DNA of 64,000 nucleotides from Collinsella sp. An7 (GTDB lineage Bacteria; Actinomycetota; Coriobacteriia; Coriobacteriales; Coriobacteriaceae): NCBI RefSeq assembly GCF_002159335.1, contig NZ_NFHP01000007.1, forward strand, positions 1 to 64,000, in the 5' to 3' direction. The translations under genes and the position numbers were made by a program. Every line of letters starts with the position of its first letter. Positions within the stretch are counted from its first letter, which is position 1. The notes below the pieces were generated by a model. That model ran no database searches. It was not told the origin of the DNA and worked only from the letters and a program-made list of their open reading frames with translations. Positions 9,923-18,004 of this stretch are shown here, in pieces.

Positions 9923-10074
9923 CTGTCAACTCGGGCCGGAAAACTGTGCAAGAATCGCGCCGGACCGAGTAGCCTAAAATACGACAACGCCCCGACCTGC
10001 GCTTTTTTGCACAGGTCGGGGCGTCTACGCAACGGGTCCCGAATCTTACACAGTTTTCCGTCCTGAGTTGACAG
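9923..10074. repeat. Large inverted-repeat element with nested hairpin (family LIR)
   Basis: The arms 9923-9957 and 10040-10074 are complementary at 31 of 35 positions. Inside them is a perfect 12-bp hairpin (9988-9999 with 10012-10023, CGCCCCGACCTG) whose loop contains TTTTTT. A GAGTAG box lies at 9967-9972, 9 nt inside the left arm, as in the elements at 15852, 37647 and 57273. The element lies between the convergent nth and the membrane protein gene at 10116, so the inner hairpin may also terminate transcription. The remaining 120 nt of the gap show nothing recognisable. Confidence 0.8.
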
Positions 10075-10115
10075 TGCCTCGCCAAACCGGGCCTCGCGCG
10101 CCTTCTTTGCCGCCG

Positions 10116-10718
10116 CTATGCCAGTCCAAGCCTCCAGGAGGCAAAGGCGCACACGGCGCAGATCACGATCACGACCAGCGCGCCCGAGATGTCCACCACC
10201 ACGCCGCCCACGCCGCGGCGCTCGCGCCACTCGGTGAGCTCCCCGGCCGCCGGGCGCCACAGCCGCCACAACAGCACCGCGCACCCCGCGAGGCCCACTA
10301 CGTTCTGCAGCATCAGCTCGGCGCAGATGAGACCGATGAGGTTGCCGAGGGCATACCCTCCGTCGCCCTCGGTGTAGTGGTGGTACGCGATTCGGATGAG
10401 CCACGCAACGAACGGCTGCGCCACTGCGGCGAGAAAGCTCACCACAAAACCCGGGTCGCCGGCAAACGCCTCCTCGAGGCTCACGCCTCCCAGGCCAACG
10501 TAGCCCCACACCGCAAAAGGAAAGATGACGAGCACCACCTCAACGGTGGTAACGATGCGGCGGGTAAGCGTCTCGCGCGCACTCTCGAGGTTGCGAGCCA
10601 CCCGGTCGCGGCGCAGGACCTCGCGCCCGGGCGCCTCGCTCTGCTCCTCTGCCACCCCTGACGTGCGGCGGGCCGCCGCGCGCTCGGCCGGGGTCATGTG
10701 CTTCTTGCGCTTGCCCAT
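10116..10718 (-). CDS. Hypothetical multi-pass membrane protein
   Basis: A 200-residue protein of unknown function. The N-terminus MGKRKKHMTPAERAAARR is strongly basic and cytoplasmic. Four hydrophobic segments follow (around VVLVIFPFAVWGYVGL, VVSFLAAVAQPFVAWLI, LIGLICAELMLQNVVGLAG and VVVDISGALVVIVICAVCAF). The ATG at 10718 has AAGGAGG 5-7 nt upstream, whereas longer in-frame starts do not. It lies 95 nt downstream of the NimA-like gene on the same strand and may be cotranscribed with it. I cannot link it to a known family. Confidence 0.75.
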   Translation of the reverse strand: MGKRKKHMTPAERAAARRTSGVAEEQSEAPGREVLRRDRVARNLESARETLTRRIVTTVEVVLVIFPFAVWGYVGLGGVSLEEAFAGDPGFVVSFLAAVAQPFVAWLIRIAYHHYTEGDGGYALGNLIGLICAELMLQNVVGLAGCAVLLWRLWRPAAGELTEWRERRGVGGVVVDISGALVVIVICAVCAFASWRLGLA

Positions 10719-10813
10719 CGTATCCTCCTTGCTCGACCGCGGGCGCATCCGCGTGTCGGCACTTGCCCAAAGGACGCGGTACGTCCAAGCCGTCTGGTTT
10801 CTCAGCAGCTCCC

Positions 10814-11350
10814 TCACGCGCACGGCGCCGCGGGACCCGTCTCGGGCAGCGGCAGCCGGTGCTCGCCGGGGCGCTCGTTATCGCGGAACTTCCCCGTCAT
10901 GTGCTCCACCTTGAGGCGGTAGACCGTCGTAGCGAGAACCGACTTGGGGTTGTAGGGAAAGTCCTCTTCGTGGTAGTGGCGCATCAGAATGTCGAGGCCC
11001 ACGGCGCGCTCCTCGTCGGGCAGAACCTCAATCACCCCGCGGCCGATGACGCTCCGGTACCCCATCGTGCAGGTCATGCGCTCGTCGTAGAAGATAAAGC
11101 GATGATCGCAGTCCACCTCAAAGCTCGCCCGCGGGTCCCGGGCGATGAGCTCGAGCTTCTCGCCCCGGCGCGCACTGTGGAAGTAGAGGTAGACCGTCCC
11201 GTCTTCCTCAACGTCCACGCCAAAGTTGAGCGGCACGATGTAGGGCGCGCCCGTATCGGGATCGTTGAGTGCAATGCGGCAGACGTCGCAATCGCGCAGG
11301 ATGGCGAGCTGCTGCTCGCGGTCGGTAATCTCGCGGTCGGTGCGAATCAT
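10814..11350 (-). CDS. Pyridoxamine 5'-phosphate oxidase-fold flavoprotein, NimA-like
   Basis: A 178-residue split-barrel protein of the Pyridox_ox_2 type, the group that includes 5-nitroimidazole reductase-like Nim proteins. Visible family segments are ILRDCDVCRIALNDPDTGAPYIVPLNFGVD, seen here in pieces such as CRIALND and YIVPLNFG, then YFHSARRGEKLELI and a terminal KVEHMTGK. The usual cofactor is FMN, or haem in some members. Whether this one confers nitroimidazole tolerance cannot be read from sequence. The ATG at 11350 follows GGGGGAGGA. Its promoter region contains the palindromic repeat at 11374-11453. Confidence 0.85.
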   Translation of the reverse strand: MIRTDREITDREQQLAILRDCDVCRIALNDPDTGAPYIVPLNFGVDVEEDGTVYLYFHSARRGEKLELIARDPRASFEVDCDHRFIFYDERMTCTMGYRSVIGRGVIEVLPDEERAVGLDILMRHYHEEDFPYNPKSVLATTVYRLKVEHMTGKFRDNERPGEHRLPLPETGPAAPCA

Positions 11351-11373
11351 GGGTCCTCCCCCTCTTATCGCGT

Positions 11374-11453
11374 CACAATGGGGACGGGTACATGTTGTGC
11401 CATCCGGCGGAACGCCGTGAAAAATGGCACAACATGTACCCGTCCCCATTGTG
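11374..11453. repeat. REP-like palindrome with GGGGACGGG core
   Basis: A perfect 30-bp inverted repeat (11374-11403 and 11424-11453) with a 20-nt spacer. Each arm carries the core ATGGGGACGGG. It occupies the divergent gap between the NimA-like gene and the GntR gene. Related copies or halves are at 3987, 4225, 21446, 22873, 39571 and 41371. This design is typical of short palindromes mobilised by REP-associated tyrosine transposases, but no such transposase is in the window. Confidence 0.85.
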
Positions 11454-11536
11454 CCACGCGACACCCTGCGGCACGTACCGTGTGCCAAGATGCGCTACAC
11501 TAGTTAATAGTTGTACGAACAAGAATGAGGTATCCC

Positions 11537-12262
11537 ATGCCCAAAGCGGTCTTTCGGGACATCTACCGCGACCTTAAAGAGCGTATCGAGCGCGGTGACT
11601 ATCCCTATCAGGCATTTCTTCCCTCCGAGGCGGAACTCACCGAGGCGTACGCCTGCTCGCGGAGCTCGGTGAGGCGTGCCCTCGGCGCCCTTGCGGCTGA
11701 CGGCTACGTGCAGTCGCAGCAGGGCAAGGGCGTGCGCGTGATCCGCAACCCGCAGCTCATCGACCAAGCGGGCTACAACGGCCTCGAGACCTTCAACGAG
11801 CTCGCGGCGCGCTGCGGCTTTACCCCGCACACCCATCTCATCACCCTCGACGAGGTGGAGGCCGACGAGAAGCTCGCCGAGATCACCGGCTTTGCGCCGG
11901 GCAGCCGCCTTGCCCACATTTTGCGCTCACGCTCGGCCGACGGCCTGCGCATCTCTACCGACGAGAGCTTTTATCTGGCAAGCGAGGTTCCCGGGCTCAC
12001 CCCCGAGGCCGTGCGCAACTCGGTCTACGCCTACCTCGAGGGCACACTCGGCATGAAGATCGTAACGAGCAAGCGCACCATCACCGTAGAGCCGGCCACC
12101 GAGGCGGACCGGCGCTACATGGACCTCGGCGACTTTAACGCTGTGGGCGTGATGCGCTCGCACACCTTTGACGCCGACGGCGTGATGATCGAGTACACCG
12201 AGTCGCGCCAATGCCCGGGGTTCTTTGCCTACCACGAGACGGCCATCCGCCCCGGGCACTAA
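11537..12262 (+). CDS. GntR-family regulator with UTRA effector domain (HutC/TreR type)
   Basis: A 241-residue regulator. Residues 1-70 are a winged helix (FLPSEAELTEAYACSRSSVRRAL, seen as separate motifs PSEAELTEAY and SRSSVRRAL). Residues about 85-235 are the UTRA small-molecule domain, ending RQCPGFFAYHETAI. TreR-like members sense sugar phosphates, but no sugar genes are adjacent, so the ligand is unknown. The ATG at 11537 is preferred to the ATG at 11525 because the latter overlaps the ribosome binding site GAGGT. Upstream, GTTGTACGAAC at about 11511-11521 is a near-palindrome that could be its operator. Its TAA stop lies in TCACTAAGG-like sequence at the edge of the repeat array. Confidence 0.9.
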   Translation: MPKAVFRDIYRDLKERIERGDYPYQAFLPSEAELTEAYACSRSSVRRALGALAADGYVQSQQGKGVRVIRNPQLIDQAGYNGLETFNELAARCGFTPHTHLITLDEVEADEKLAEITGFAPGSRLAHILRSRSADGLRISTDESFYLASEVPGLTPEAVRNSVYAYLEGTLGMKIVTSKRTITVEPATEADRRYMDLGDFNAVGVMRSHTFDADGVMIEYTESRQCPGFFAYHETAIRPGH

Positions 12263-12574
12263 GGTAAAGTACGATCCGCGGCAACGGCGAAGAGGCAGTG
12301 TCGCCGTTGCCGCAAAATGTCACCTAAGGCATCTCCAGAACAGTCCTATGTGACACAGTGCGGTAACCGTGGCTCCACGTCTCGCCGTTGCCGCAGATCG
12401 TCATCTAAGAAGGCTGCGGTACGGGCTTAGGTAACAATCTGCGGCAACGGCGACCAGCCCCTCTCACGGTTACCGCAGAATGTCACGTAAAACACTCCCA
12501 GCACGACCTTAGGTGACAAAGTGCGGAAATCGCTCGCAGCCCCGTCATTGCCGCAGACAGTCATTCAGGGAATC
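12261..12574. repeat. Tandem array of 81-82 nt stem-loop units
   Basis: Three full stem-loops begin at 12301, 12382 and 12464; a fourth left arm begins near 12545, and a right arm without its partner ends at 12290. Each unit has a left arm of the form CGCCGTTGCCGCA, 3 nt, TGTCACCTAAG, a loop of about 15 nt, and a right arm CTTAGGTGACA, 3 nt, TGCGGCAACGGCG. The loops differ completely while the arms vary in a compensated way. This fills the 412-nt gap between the GntR gene and the membrane protein at 12675. It is not a CRISPR: the repeats are themselves the hairpins and there are no uniform spacers. Confidence 0.85.
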
Positions 12575-12674
12575 GGCGGGTGCCCATAGGGCCTTACGGA
12601 CTCCATCGACGTGCAGCGGGGCGCCCGGCCACACATCCGCGTTTCCCAAAGAAGCAGCCCGCTGTCTGCTTGCC

Positions 12675-13127
12675 TTATACGATGGACTGGATGAGCTCGA
12701 TGACGTTGTGCGCAAGGTCGCCCAGCAGCTCGACCACCTCTTGGGGCGTGGCGCCGTTGAGGATGCAGGTGAGGGTGTAGCTCGCCACAAAGACTACGGC
12801 AAGCACCGCGGGGACAAGCACGATTGCCGCGATTGTCCGTACCACCGCGGCAAGCTTGCGCCGGCGTGTCCGCGCCCGATCGAAGGCAAGCTCGGTCTGG
12901 TAGCTCTCCTGCTCGAGCGAGTAGGAGCCATCGGGGCGCACCTCATCCGGCGCATCCTCTCGCGCTACCACGCGCTCACGGCGCGCCGCCTCATGCTCGC
13001 GATTCGCTTGTTGCTGCTGGGAATCCGCTTCTGGCGCACTCGGTTGCCACAGGGCTGCGGAAGAGCCGCCCTCCCCTGCCGCCGTCCGCCGCGCGCGCAT
13101 CTCCGCCGTCTCGACAAAAAGGTTCAT
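12675..13127 (-). CDS. Hypothetical single-pass membrane protein
   Basis: A 150-residue protein. Residues 1-85 are hydrophilic, with a Gln-rich run (SQQQQANREH) and many Ala, Arg and Glu. A basic stretch RARTRRRK precedes one strongly hydrophobic helix at about residues 95-122, and the tail NGATPQEVVELLGDLAHNVIELIQSIV is amphipathic. The ATG at 13127 has GGGGAGG upstream; longer in-frame starts do not. It lies downstream of the rubrerythrin terminator. I do not recognise a family. Confidence 0.72.
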   Translation of the reverse strand: MNLFVETAEMRARRTAAGEGGSSAALWQPSAPEADSQQQQANREHEAARRERVVAREDAPDEVRPDGSYSLEQESYQTELAFDRARTRRRKLAAVVRTIAAIVLVPAVLAVVFVASYTLTCILNGATPQEVVELLGDLAHNVIELIQSIV

Positions 13128-13206
13128 GACAAAACCTCCCCTGATCGGGGAGTGCGGAGACGGGTCTTTAGCATGACCGCTTGCCCGGCGCTTGTCAAAC
13201 GGCACG

Positions 13207-13259
13207 AAAAAGGCCGAGGGCAAACCGACGCGCGCAAAACGGACGGCTTGTCCTCGGCC
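13207..13259 (-). terminator. Terminator after rubrerythrin
   Basis: Read on the minus strand, GGCCGAGGACAA pairs with TTGCCCTCGGCC around a long loop and is followed by TTTTTC. A second GC hairpin (13271-13304, CGGGGGCGCTGCC type) precedes it without a T run. Confidence 0.75.
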
Positions 13260-13335
13260 CCTTCATATGCAACGGGGGCGCCGCCCGCAGGCAGCGCCCC
13301 CGTCTCGTACCGTGTGGCGGATAGCCTAGAGTCGC

Positions 13336-13875
13336 CTAGTAGTTGACGACCTGCTCCTCAAAGTAGCTCTGCGGATGGTTGCAGACCGGGCACATCTGCG
13401 GAGCGGTCGGGCCAACATGCAGGTGACCGCAGTTGAGGCACTTCCACACCTTGACGCCCTCGCGATCGAAGACCTCGCCCTTCTCCACGCGCTCGGCGAG
13501 CTTGAGGTAGCGCTCCTCGTGAGCCTTCTCAACGGCGCCCACGCCGCGGAACTTAGCCGCGATCTCCTTGAAGCCCTCGGCCTCGGCGGTCTCGGCAAAC
13601 TCGGCGTACATCGTGGTCCACTCGTAGTTCTCGCCCGCGGCGGCATCCTTGAGGTTGTCGAGGGTGCCCGGCACCGCACCGCCGTGCAGGTACTTGAACC
13701 AGAGCTTGGCGTGCTCGGACTCGTTCAGAGCGGTCTCCATAAAGATGTTCTGGATCTGAACGTAGCCGTCCTTCTTGGCCTGGGAGGCATAATAGCGATA
13801 CTTGGTGTGCGCCTGCGACTCGCCGGCAAACGCGGTCTCGAGGTTCTTCTTAGTCTGGGAGTTCTCAAAGTCCAT
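13336..13875 (-). CDS. rbr: Rubrerythrin
   Basis: A non-haem diiron peroxidase that protects anaerobes from peroxide. The 179-residue product has an N-terminal four-helix diiron domain with [36 protein letters not shown] and EKAHEERY, which supply the carboxylate and histidine ligands. It ends in a rubredoxin-like domain with two Cys pairs, CLNCGHLH and CPVCNHPQ. The ATG at 13875 (MDFENSQ) has AAAGGAA upstream. It appears monocistronic, with a terminator downstream. It supports an anaerobic lifestyle. Confidence 0.97.
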   Translation of the reverse strand: MDFENSQTKKNLETAFAGESQAHTKYRYYASQAKKDGYVQIQNIFMETALNESEHAKLWFKYLHGGAVPGTLDNLKDAAAGENYEWTTMYAEFAETAEAEGFKEIAAKFRGVGAVEKAHEERYLKLAERVEKGEVFDREGVKVWKCLNCGHLHVGPTAPQMCPVCNHPQSYFEEQVVNY

Positions 13876-14031
13876 GGGTGTTCCTTTCCCTCTGTGAGAA
13901 CGATTCCGCACCGTTGTGCGCTTGTTTTTGCTTATACCCAATCCGCTTGGCAATTCCCCCAACGTACCGCGGAAGAATCACCCATCATCATTGCTACGTA
14001 TTTGATTGCAATTTTGCATGCGTGCGCGAGG

Positions 14032-14958
14032 TTAGGCGATGAGCCAGCGACCATCCCGCTCCGCGCAGAATCCCTCGCGAGTGAGCGCCCCGAGCAGCTC
14101 CTCTACCAGGCTGCGCTCCACAGGTTCACGCCCCGCCTGATGCTCAAACGCATCCAGGCCCGCCAGCACCTCATCAAACGAGAGGCCCGCCGGCTCGGCA
14201 CCGCGCGCGGCGAGGAGCATCCGCACGACCTCGGCGCGCTTTTGGCGACGCGACCCCTCAAAGCGCGACTGGCGTACGTGCCCGGCCGAGCGACGCGACG
14301 GGTTGGGCACGGTCTTTTTGAGGTACGCCCCGCAGTCGAGGAGCGCGTAGTACCAGTTGCGCGGCGTATCCTCCGCATCCTGCGGAACGGCATAGCGGCC
14401 GGCGGAATCATCGTCCGCGTCCCCAGCATCGGCCGAGCCCGCGGGAGCCGCCGGGCAGGCGGCCTCGATAAGCGGGATGAGCTCGCGGTCGGGCACGCCC
14501 GGCACATCGGGAAAGAAGTGATGCAAAAAGACGGTGCGCACGTTGGTCTCGAGATACACGCCCGGCAGATCAAAGGCAAAGGCGCGGATTCCCTGCGCCG
14601 TGGCGGGGCCGATGCCCGGCAGCGCCCGGAGCTCGGCAGCATCGTGCGGAAACACGCCGTCGTAGCGGTCCACAATTTGACGCGCCGCCTCGTGCAGGGC
14701 GAGCGCCCGCCGATTGTAGCCCATCCCCTGCCACGCCTCGAGTACATCGGCCGCAGAGGCAGCGGCAAGCGCCTCCACGCTCGGAAAACGTTCAAGCCAC
14801 GCAGGCATGCGCTGCTCAACGCGCGGCACCTGCGTCTGCTGGAGCATAACCTCAGAGAGCCAGATCTGATACGGGTCGCGCGTGCGGCGCCAGGGCAAAT
14901 CGCGATAGAGGCGCCGCCCCTCGGCGCGCATCAGGCTGCGGAAGGAGTCGAGTTCCAT
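14032..14958 (-). CDS. MutY-like HhH-GPD DNA glycosylase without iron-sulfur cluster
   Basis: A 308-residue homologue of A/G-specific adenine glycosylase. It keeps WLSEVMLQQTQV, with the glutamate (E36) that MutY uses for catalysis, and the helix-hairpin-helix LPGIGPATAQGI at about 113-124. Two departures are clear. The second catalytic carboxylate, Asp in the usual DGNVKR motif, is Glu137 here (LETNVRTVF). The four-cysteine [4Fe-4S] loop is absent: the region after NWYYALLDCGAYLKK has no Cys cluster. There is also no C-terminal NUDIX-like domain. Cluster-free MutY relatives with an ETN motif occur in other bacteria. The ATG at 14958 is 14 nt after the Rrf2 stop, so the two genes are probably one operon. 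Confidence 0.85.
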   Translation of the reverse strand: MELDSFRSLMRAEGRRLYRDLPWRRTRDPYQIWLSEVMLQQTQVPRVEQRMPAWLERFPSVEALAAASAADVLEAWQGMGYNRRALALHEAARQIVDRYDGVFPHDAAELRALPGIGPATAQGIRAFAFDLPGVYLETNVRTVFLHHFFPDVPGVPDRELIPLIEAACPAAPAGSADAGDADDDSAGRYAVPQDAEDTPRNWYYALLDCGAYLKKTVPNPSRRSAGHVRQSRFEGSRRQKRAEVVRMLLAARGAEPAGLSFDEVLAGLDAFEHQAGREPVERSLVEELLGALTREGFCAERDGRWLIA

Positions 14959-14972
14959 GAATGCTCGCGAGG

Positions 14973-15473
14973 TTAGGCGCTCGGCTCGGCATCGAGCTGC
15001 CACGAAGGGCCGCAGCCCGCATACGAGCAGAACGAGTCTCGGTCGGCAAACTGTCCGCTCACCGCGGGGAACTTGCGACGGAGCACCACGTCCTCGAGCG
15101 TCACCGAATCGAGGTAGTCGGCCACGAGCGCCGTGAGGCCGTTCCACAGCGGATGAAAGCAGCACGTATCCATGCGGTCGCACGCGCCATCGGGCGCCGT
15201 GCAGTCGTTAAAGTAGAGCGGCCCCTGCACCGCCTCGACCACCTGGCGAATCGTAACCTCGGCCGGGTCGACCTTGAGGCGCATGCCGCCGTGAACACCG
15301 CGCAGGCTCTCGATGATCCCAGCCTGCACCAAACCGTGCTGGATGGAACGCGCAAACGAATACGGAACGTTTACCTGGTCGGCAGCCGTACGCACAGAGA
15401 GCAGGCCGTCGCCGCCCTCCACGAGCATAGAGAGAATGCGCAGCGCGTAGTCAGTCTTTCTCGAGATATCCAT
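14973..15473 (-). CDS. Rrf2-family transcriptional regulator
   Basis: A 166-residue winged-helix regulator, beginning MDISRKTDYALRIL as in IscR, NsrR and related proteins. The recognition region VPYSFARSIQHGLVQAGII and the wing RGVHGGMRL are clear. A cysteine cluster CTAPDGACDRMDTCC at about 91-105 could bind a [2Fe-2S] or [4Fe-4S] centre, and the tail adds FCSYAGCGPSW, two further cysteines. It probably senses iron-sulfur or redox status. The ATG at 15473 follows GAGGGG. It is the first gene of a two-gene unit with the cluster-free MutY-like glycosylase. Confidence 0.9.
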   Translation of the reverse strand: MDISRKTDYALRILSMLVEGGDGLLSVRTAADQVNVPYSFARSIQHGLVQAGIIESLRGVHGGMRLKVDPAEVTIRQVVEAVQGPLYFNDCTAPDGACDRMDTCCFHPLWNGLTALVADYLDSVTLEDVVLRRKFPAVSGQFADRDSFCSYAGCGPSWQLDAEPSA

Positions 15474-15851
15474 TCCGTCCCCTCGCGGCATGCTCCCGGC
15501 AAGAGACGAACTTGCGCGGTGGTAGCCATTGCATGATATCGGTAAATTGTTACACAGCAGGTACTATACCATCGACTGCATGGGCGCCCGCCGTCTGCAC
15601 GGTTTTACAACAACGCGCGATAGGGAGGCCCGGCGCAGCCCGGGACCCTAGGGTCAGGGAGGCGCCGACTAGAGCCGTTGCGCCCCGGATGGGAGCGACG
15701 AGGCGAATCGGAACGAAGACGGGACGTGCACCGATGCTCGACGCTCGAAGTGCCTTAGCCAGCATCTCCCCCAGAAGGCTTATAAAGTGCACCAACCCCA
15801 TGGTAAAGAGCAGGGTCTCGTCACACCCTAAAATCCCGATGCAAACGGCAG

Positions 15852-16030
15852 CTTAACACCATGCTCGAAAAACTTCGCGTCAATGTAAGGATGGAATCGC
15901 GTCCTGCAGAGTAGAGCCAACAAGACATGCAGAAAACCTGCTGGTAGATGCGTTATCCATTTTTGGGCTACTTGGCAAAGCCCAATTCCATCCTTACATT
16001 GACGCGAAGTTTTATGCGAAGCGTGTTAAG
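15852..16030. repeat. Large inverted-repeat element with perfect 28-bp arms (family LIR)
   Basis: Arms 15870-15897 and 15985-16012 are perfectly complementary over 28 bp. An outer 8-bp match (CTTAACAC at 15852-15859, GTGTTAAG at 16023-16030) extends them across a mismatched bulge. Inside are a GAGTAG box at 15909-15914 and a hairpin GGGCT/AGCCC near 15965-15983. It sits in the 770-nt gap between Rrf2 and tRNA-Asp. The rest of that gap (15474-15851 and 16031-16239) contains no coding region that I can support. Confidence 0.8.
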
Positions 16031-16239
16031 CGAGGGCTTAGTCCCGCCAAAAATGGAAATTTCGGCATACTGTCCACTCTCGGAAGAGCCGCCTCGAGCT
16101 TCTGAGAAATTGGGGATGCAGTGACATGGTTTTCCGACGTCTAGCTGCTCTGATAGGAGTGCATCGGGCGCACGTTCCACCCTTTAACCCGCACAACCAC
16201 GAGCATTATTGACCATCGGAAAGGGCAGCAGAAGTCTTC

Positions 16240-16288
16240 AAAAGCAAAACAGCTCACCCGGATTTACCGGATGAGCTGCTGTTTTGCA
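16240..16288 (-). terminator. Terminator after tRNA-Asp
   Basis: On the minus strand an AT- and GC-mixed stem GCAAAACAGC...GAGCTGTTTTGC closes on a CCGG TAAAT CCGG tip and is followed by TTTT. It begins 2 nt after the tRNA CCA end. The symmetry allows function in both directions. Confidence 0.85.
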
Positions 16289-16289
16289 A

Positions 16290-16367
<78 letters not shown>

Positions 16368-16388
16368 TCAGCAAATGCTGCGGTGGTA

Positions 16389-16418
16389 AGTATACACAGA
16401 ACCGCTCCGTATGCGCAA
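16389..16418 (-). promoter_or_regulatory. Promoter of tRNA-Asp
   Basis: Minus-strand TTGCGC (16413-16418), an 18-nt spacer and TATACT (16389-16394), 22 nt upstream of the tRNA 5' end. Confidence 0.6.
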
Positions 16419-16526
16419 GCCCTTTTTCAGCATTTTTTAAAAACAGGCCAAAAAAGAAGGTTTACGCAGGTCACGGGCCCACAACAAGCAGCCCGCACGC
16501 ACACCGGCGGCACGGCGCGCGCAAAA

Positions 16527-16994
16527 CTACACCCAAGCGCTCTCCAGCTTAACCAGATCGACCGAGACGACCTTGCCGTCCTCCACGAACATCCGCGCCA
16601 TGCTGGGGATCGCCGTCCCGCGCGGGCTCGTGGCAGAGCCCGGGTTTACCACAAGGCAGCGCCCCTGCTCGGCGATCCGCGCGCGATGCGTGTGGCCGCA
16701 GACGCCCACGTCGACCGCGCCCACCGGCAGGTCCTCGCGGTAGTGCGACACCGCAAACGTCAGCCCCTCATACACAAAGGTGTTAAGGCGCTCCAGCGGC
16801 GGCTCGTAGTTGTAGTAGTAGGTATCGTTGTTGCCCAGCACGCCCTCAACCGGTGCGATGGTCTGGAGCTTCTCCCAGTCGGCCTCTGAGGTGAGGTCGC
16901 CCGCGTGGATGATGAGGTCGGCGCCGGCAAGCTCCGTAAGGAGGGAGCGCGAGAGGCGGCCGTGCGTGTCGGAGATGATGTCGATGCGCTTCAT
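16527..16994 (-). CDS. YfcE/MJ0936-type metallophosphodiesterase
   Basis: A 155-residue calcineurin-like phosphoesterase. The metal-binding motifs are in order: ISDTHGR near the start, HAGDLTS, GNNDTYY, SHYR and CGHTHRA. Proteins of this size hydrolyse phosphodiesters such as bis-pNPP with Mn or Ni; physiological substrates are unclear. The ATG at 16994 has AAAGGAC upstream. It follows the tRNA-Asp promoter region and precedes the LytT-type regulator, with no evidence that they form an operon. Confidence 0.9.
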   Translation of the reverse strand: MKRIDIISDTHGRLSRSLLTELAGADLIIHAGDLTSEADWEKLQTIAPVEGVLGNNDTYYYNYEPPLERLNTFVYEGLTFAVSHYREDLPVGAVDVGVCGHTHRARIAEQGRCLVVNPGSATSPRGTAIPSMARMFVEDGKVVSVDLVKLESAWV

Positions 16995-17174
16995 GGGCAC
17001 GTGTCCTTTTGCTCGGTATCCGAGCAGGCAGTGTAGCACATCGGCCGGTCGCCCGCAGAATCTCCGCAGCTCGCAGGCCAAAATAGAGGTTGTATGGGGA
17101 GGGGGTTGCTCGTGCCCGGTAAAACCGCGGCAAAACGCCGGCGCCAAGTGGCGGCGGCAACCGCGGGAGCGCCC

Positions 17175-17891
17175 CTACAGGCTCAGCGCCTTCTTGAGCG
17201 GCACCACGCGACGGCGGCTCACGGGCACGCGCTCGTCGGTGCCGGTGATGCCCAGCTGGATGGCGCCGGAGGGCACGGTCTCCACGTCCTCCACGCAGGC
17301 GAGGTTGACGATATAACGGCGATGCACCCGGAAGAACCCGAAGTCGCCGAGCTTTGCCTCAAACTGCGCGAGCGAGGTGGTGGAGAGGAAGCGGTCGTCG
17401 TCGGTGTAGATGCAAGAGTAGTCGTCCTTGGCCATGATGTAGCGAATCTGATCGACGGGGATGAGCACCTTGCGGCCGCCCTTCTCCACGGGAATCCGCT
17501 CGATGCTCGACTTGGTCTCGGCCTGCGGCTTAACATGCGCCGCCACCTTGGCAAGCGCGCGCTCGAGACGCTCCTCCTCCACCGGCTTGAGCAGATAATC
17601 GACGGCGTCGACGTCAAACGCCTCCACGGCGTGATCGCTATAGGCGGTCACAAAGACCACCGCGGGCGGGTTCTTGAGCTTGTGCAGCGCCTCGGCCAGC
17701 TGCAAACCCGAGGCACTCGGCATCGAAATATCCAAGAAGACGACGTCGACTCGATTCTCCATGAGCTTCTCGATGGCAGAGCGCACGCTCGACGCCTCGA
17801 TGATAGAGGCAACCTTGCCCGTCTGCTCCAGCAGAAAACGCAGCTCGGAGCGAGCAGGGGCCTCATCGTCGACAATCATGGCACGCAGCAT
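17175..17891 (-). CDS. LytTR-family response regulator
   Basis: A 238-residue regulator with a receiver domain (residues 1-120) and a C-terminal LytTR DNA-binding domain (about 135-238). The acidic pocket is VDDE at 7-10, the phosphoacceptor is Asp54 in VVFLDISMP, and the conserved lysine is in DYLLKPV. The LytTR part shows RYIMAKDDYSCIYT and FFRVHRRYIVNL. It is the partner of the histidine kinase directly upstream (113-nt gap) and resembles LytS/LytT, BtsS/BtsR and YpdA/YpdB pairs, which sense cell-surface state or small carboxylates. The ATG has AAGGGA upstream. The target genes are not evident here. Confidence 0.93.
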   Translation of the reverse strand: MLRAMIVDDEAPARSELRFLLEQTGKVASIIEASSVRSAIEKLMENRVDVVFLDISMPSASGLQLAEALHKLKNPPAVVFVTAYSDHAVEAFDVDAVDYLLKPVEEERLERALAKVAAHVKPQAETKSSIERIPVEKGGRKVLIPVDQIRYIMAKDDYSCIYTDDDRFLSTTSLAQFEAKLGDFGFFRVHRRYIVNLACVEDVETVPSGAIQLGITGTDERVPVSRRRVVPLKKALSL

Positions 17892-18004
17892 AGACGCAAA
17901 TCCCTTCGAACCTGTCTCTTGTTCCCCTAGCGCCGGAGGCGAGATTCCTCATCGAACACGGGGTCATAGCGGCAACGTGCACCGCGCACGTGCGCAACGA
18001 TTAG

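Noticed and set aside
12261-12574. CRISPR array
   Set aside because: The repeated parts are palindromic hairpins with variable arms, loops are about 15 nt, and no spacers of constant length or cas genes are present.
15540-15860. Possible coding region between Rrf2 and the large inverted repeat
   Set aside because: Short frames on both strands lack ribosome binding sites and recognisable domains.
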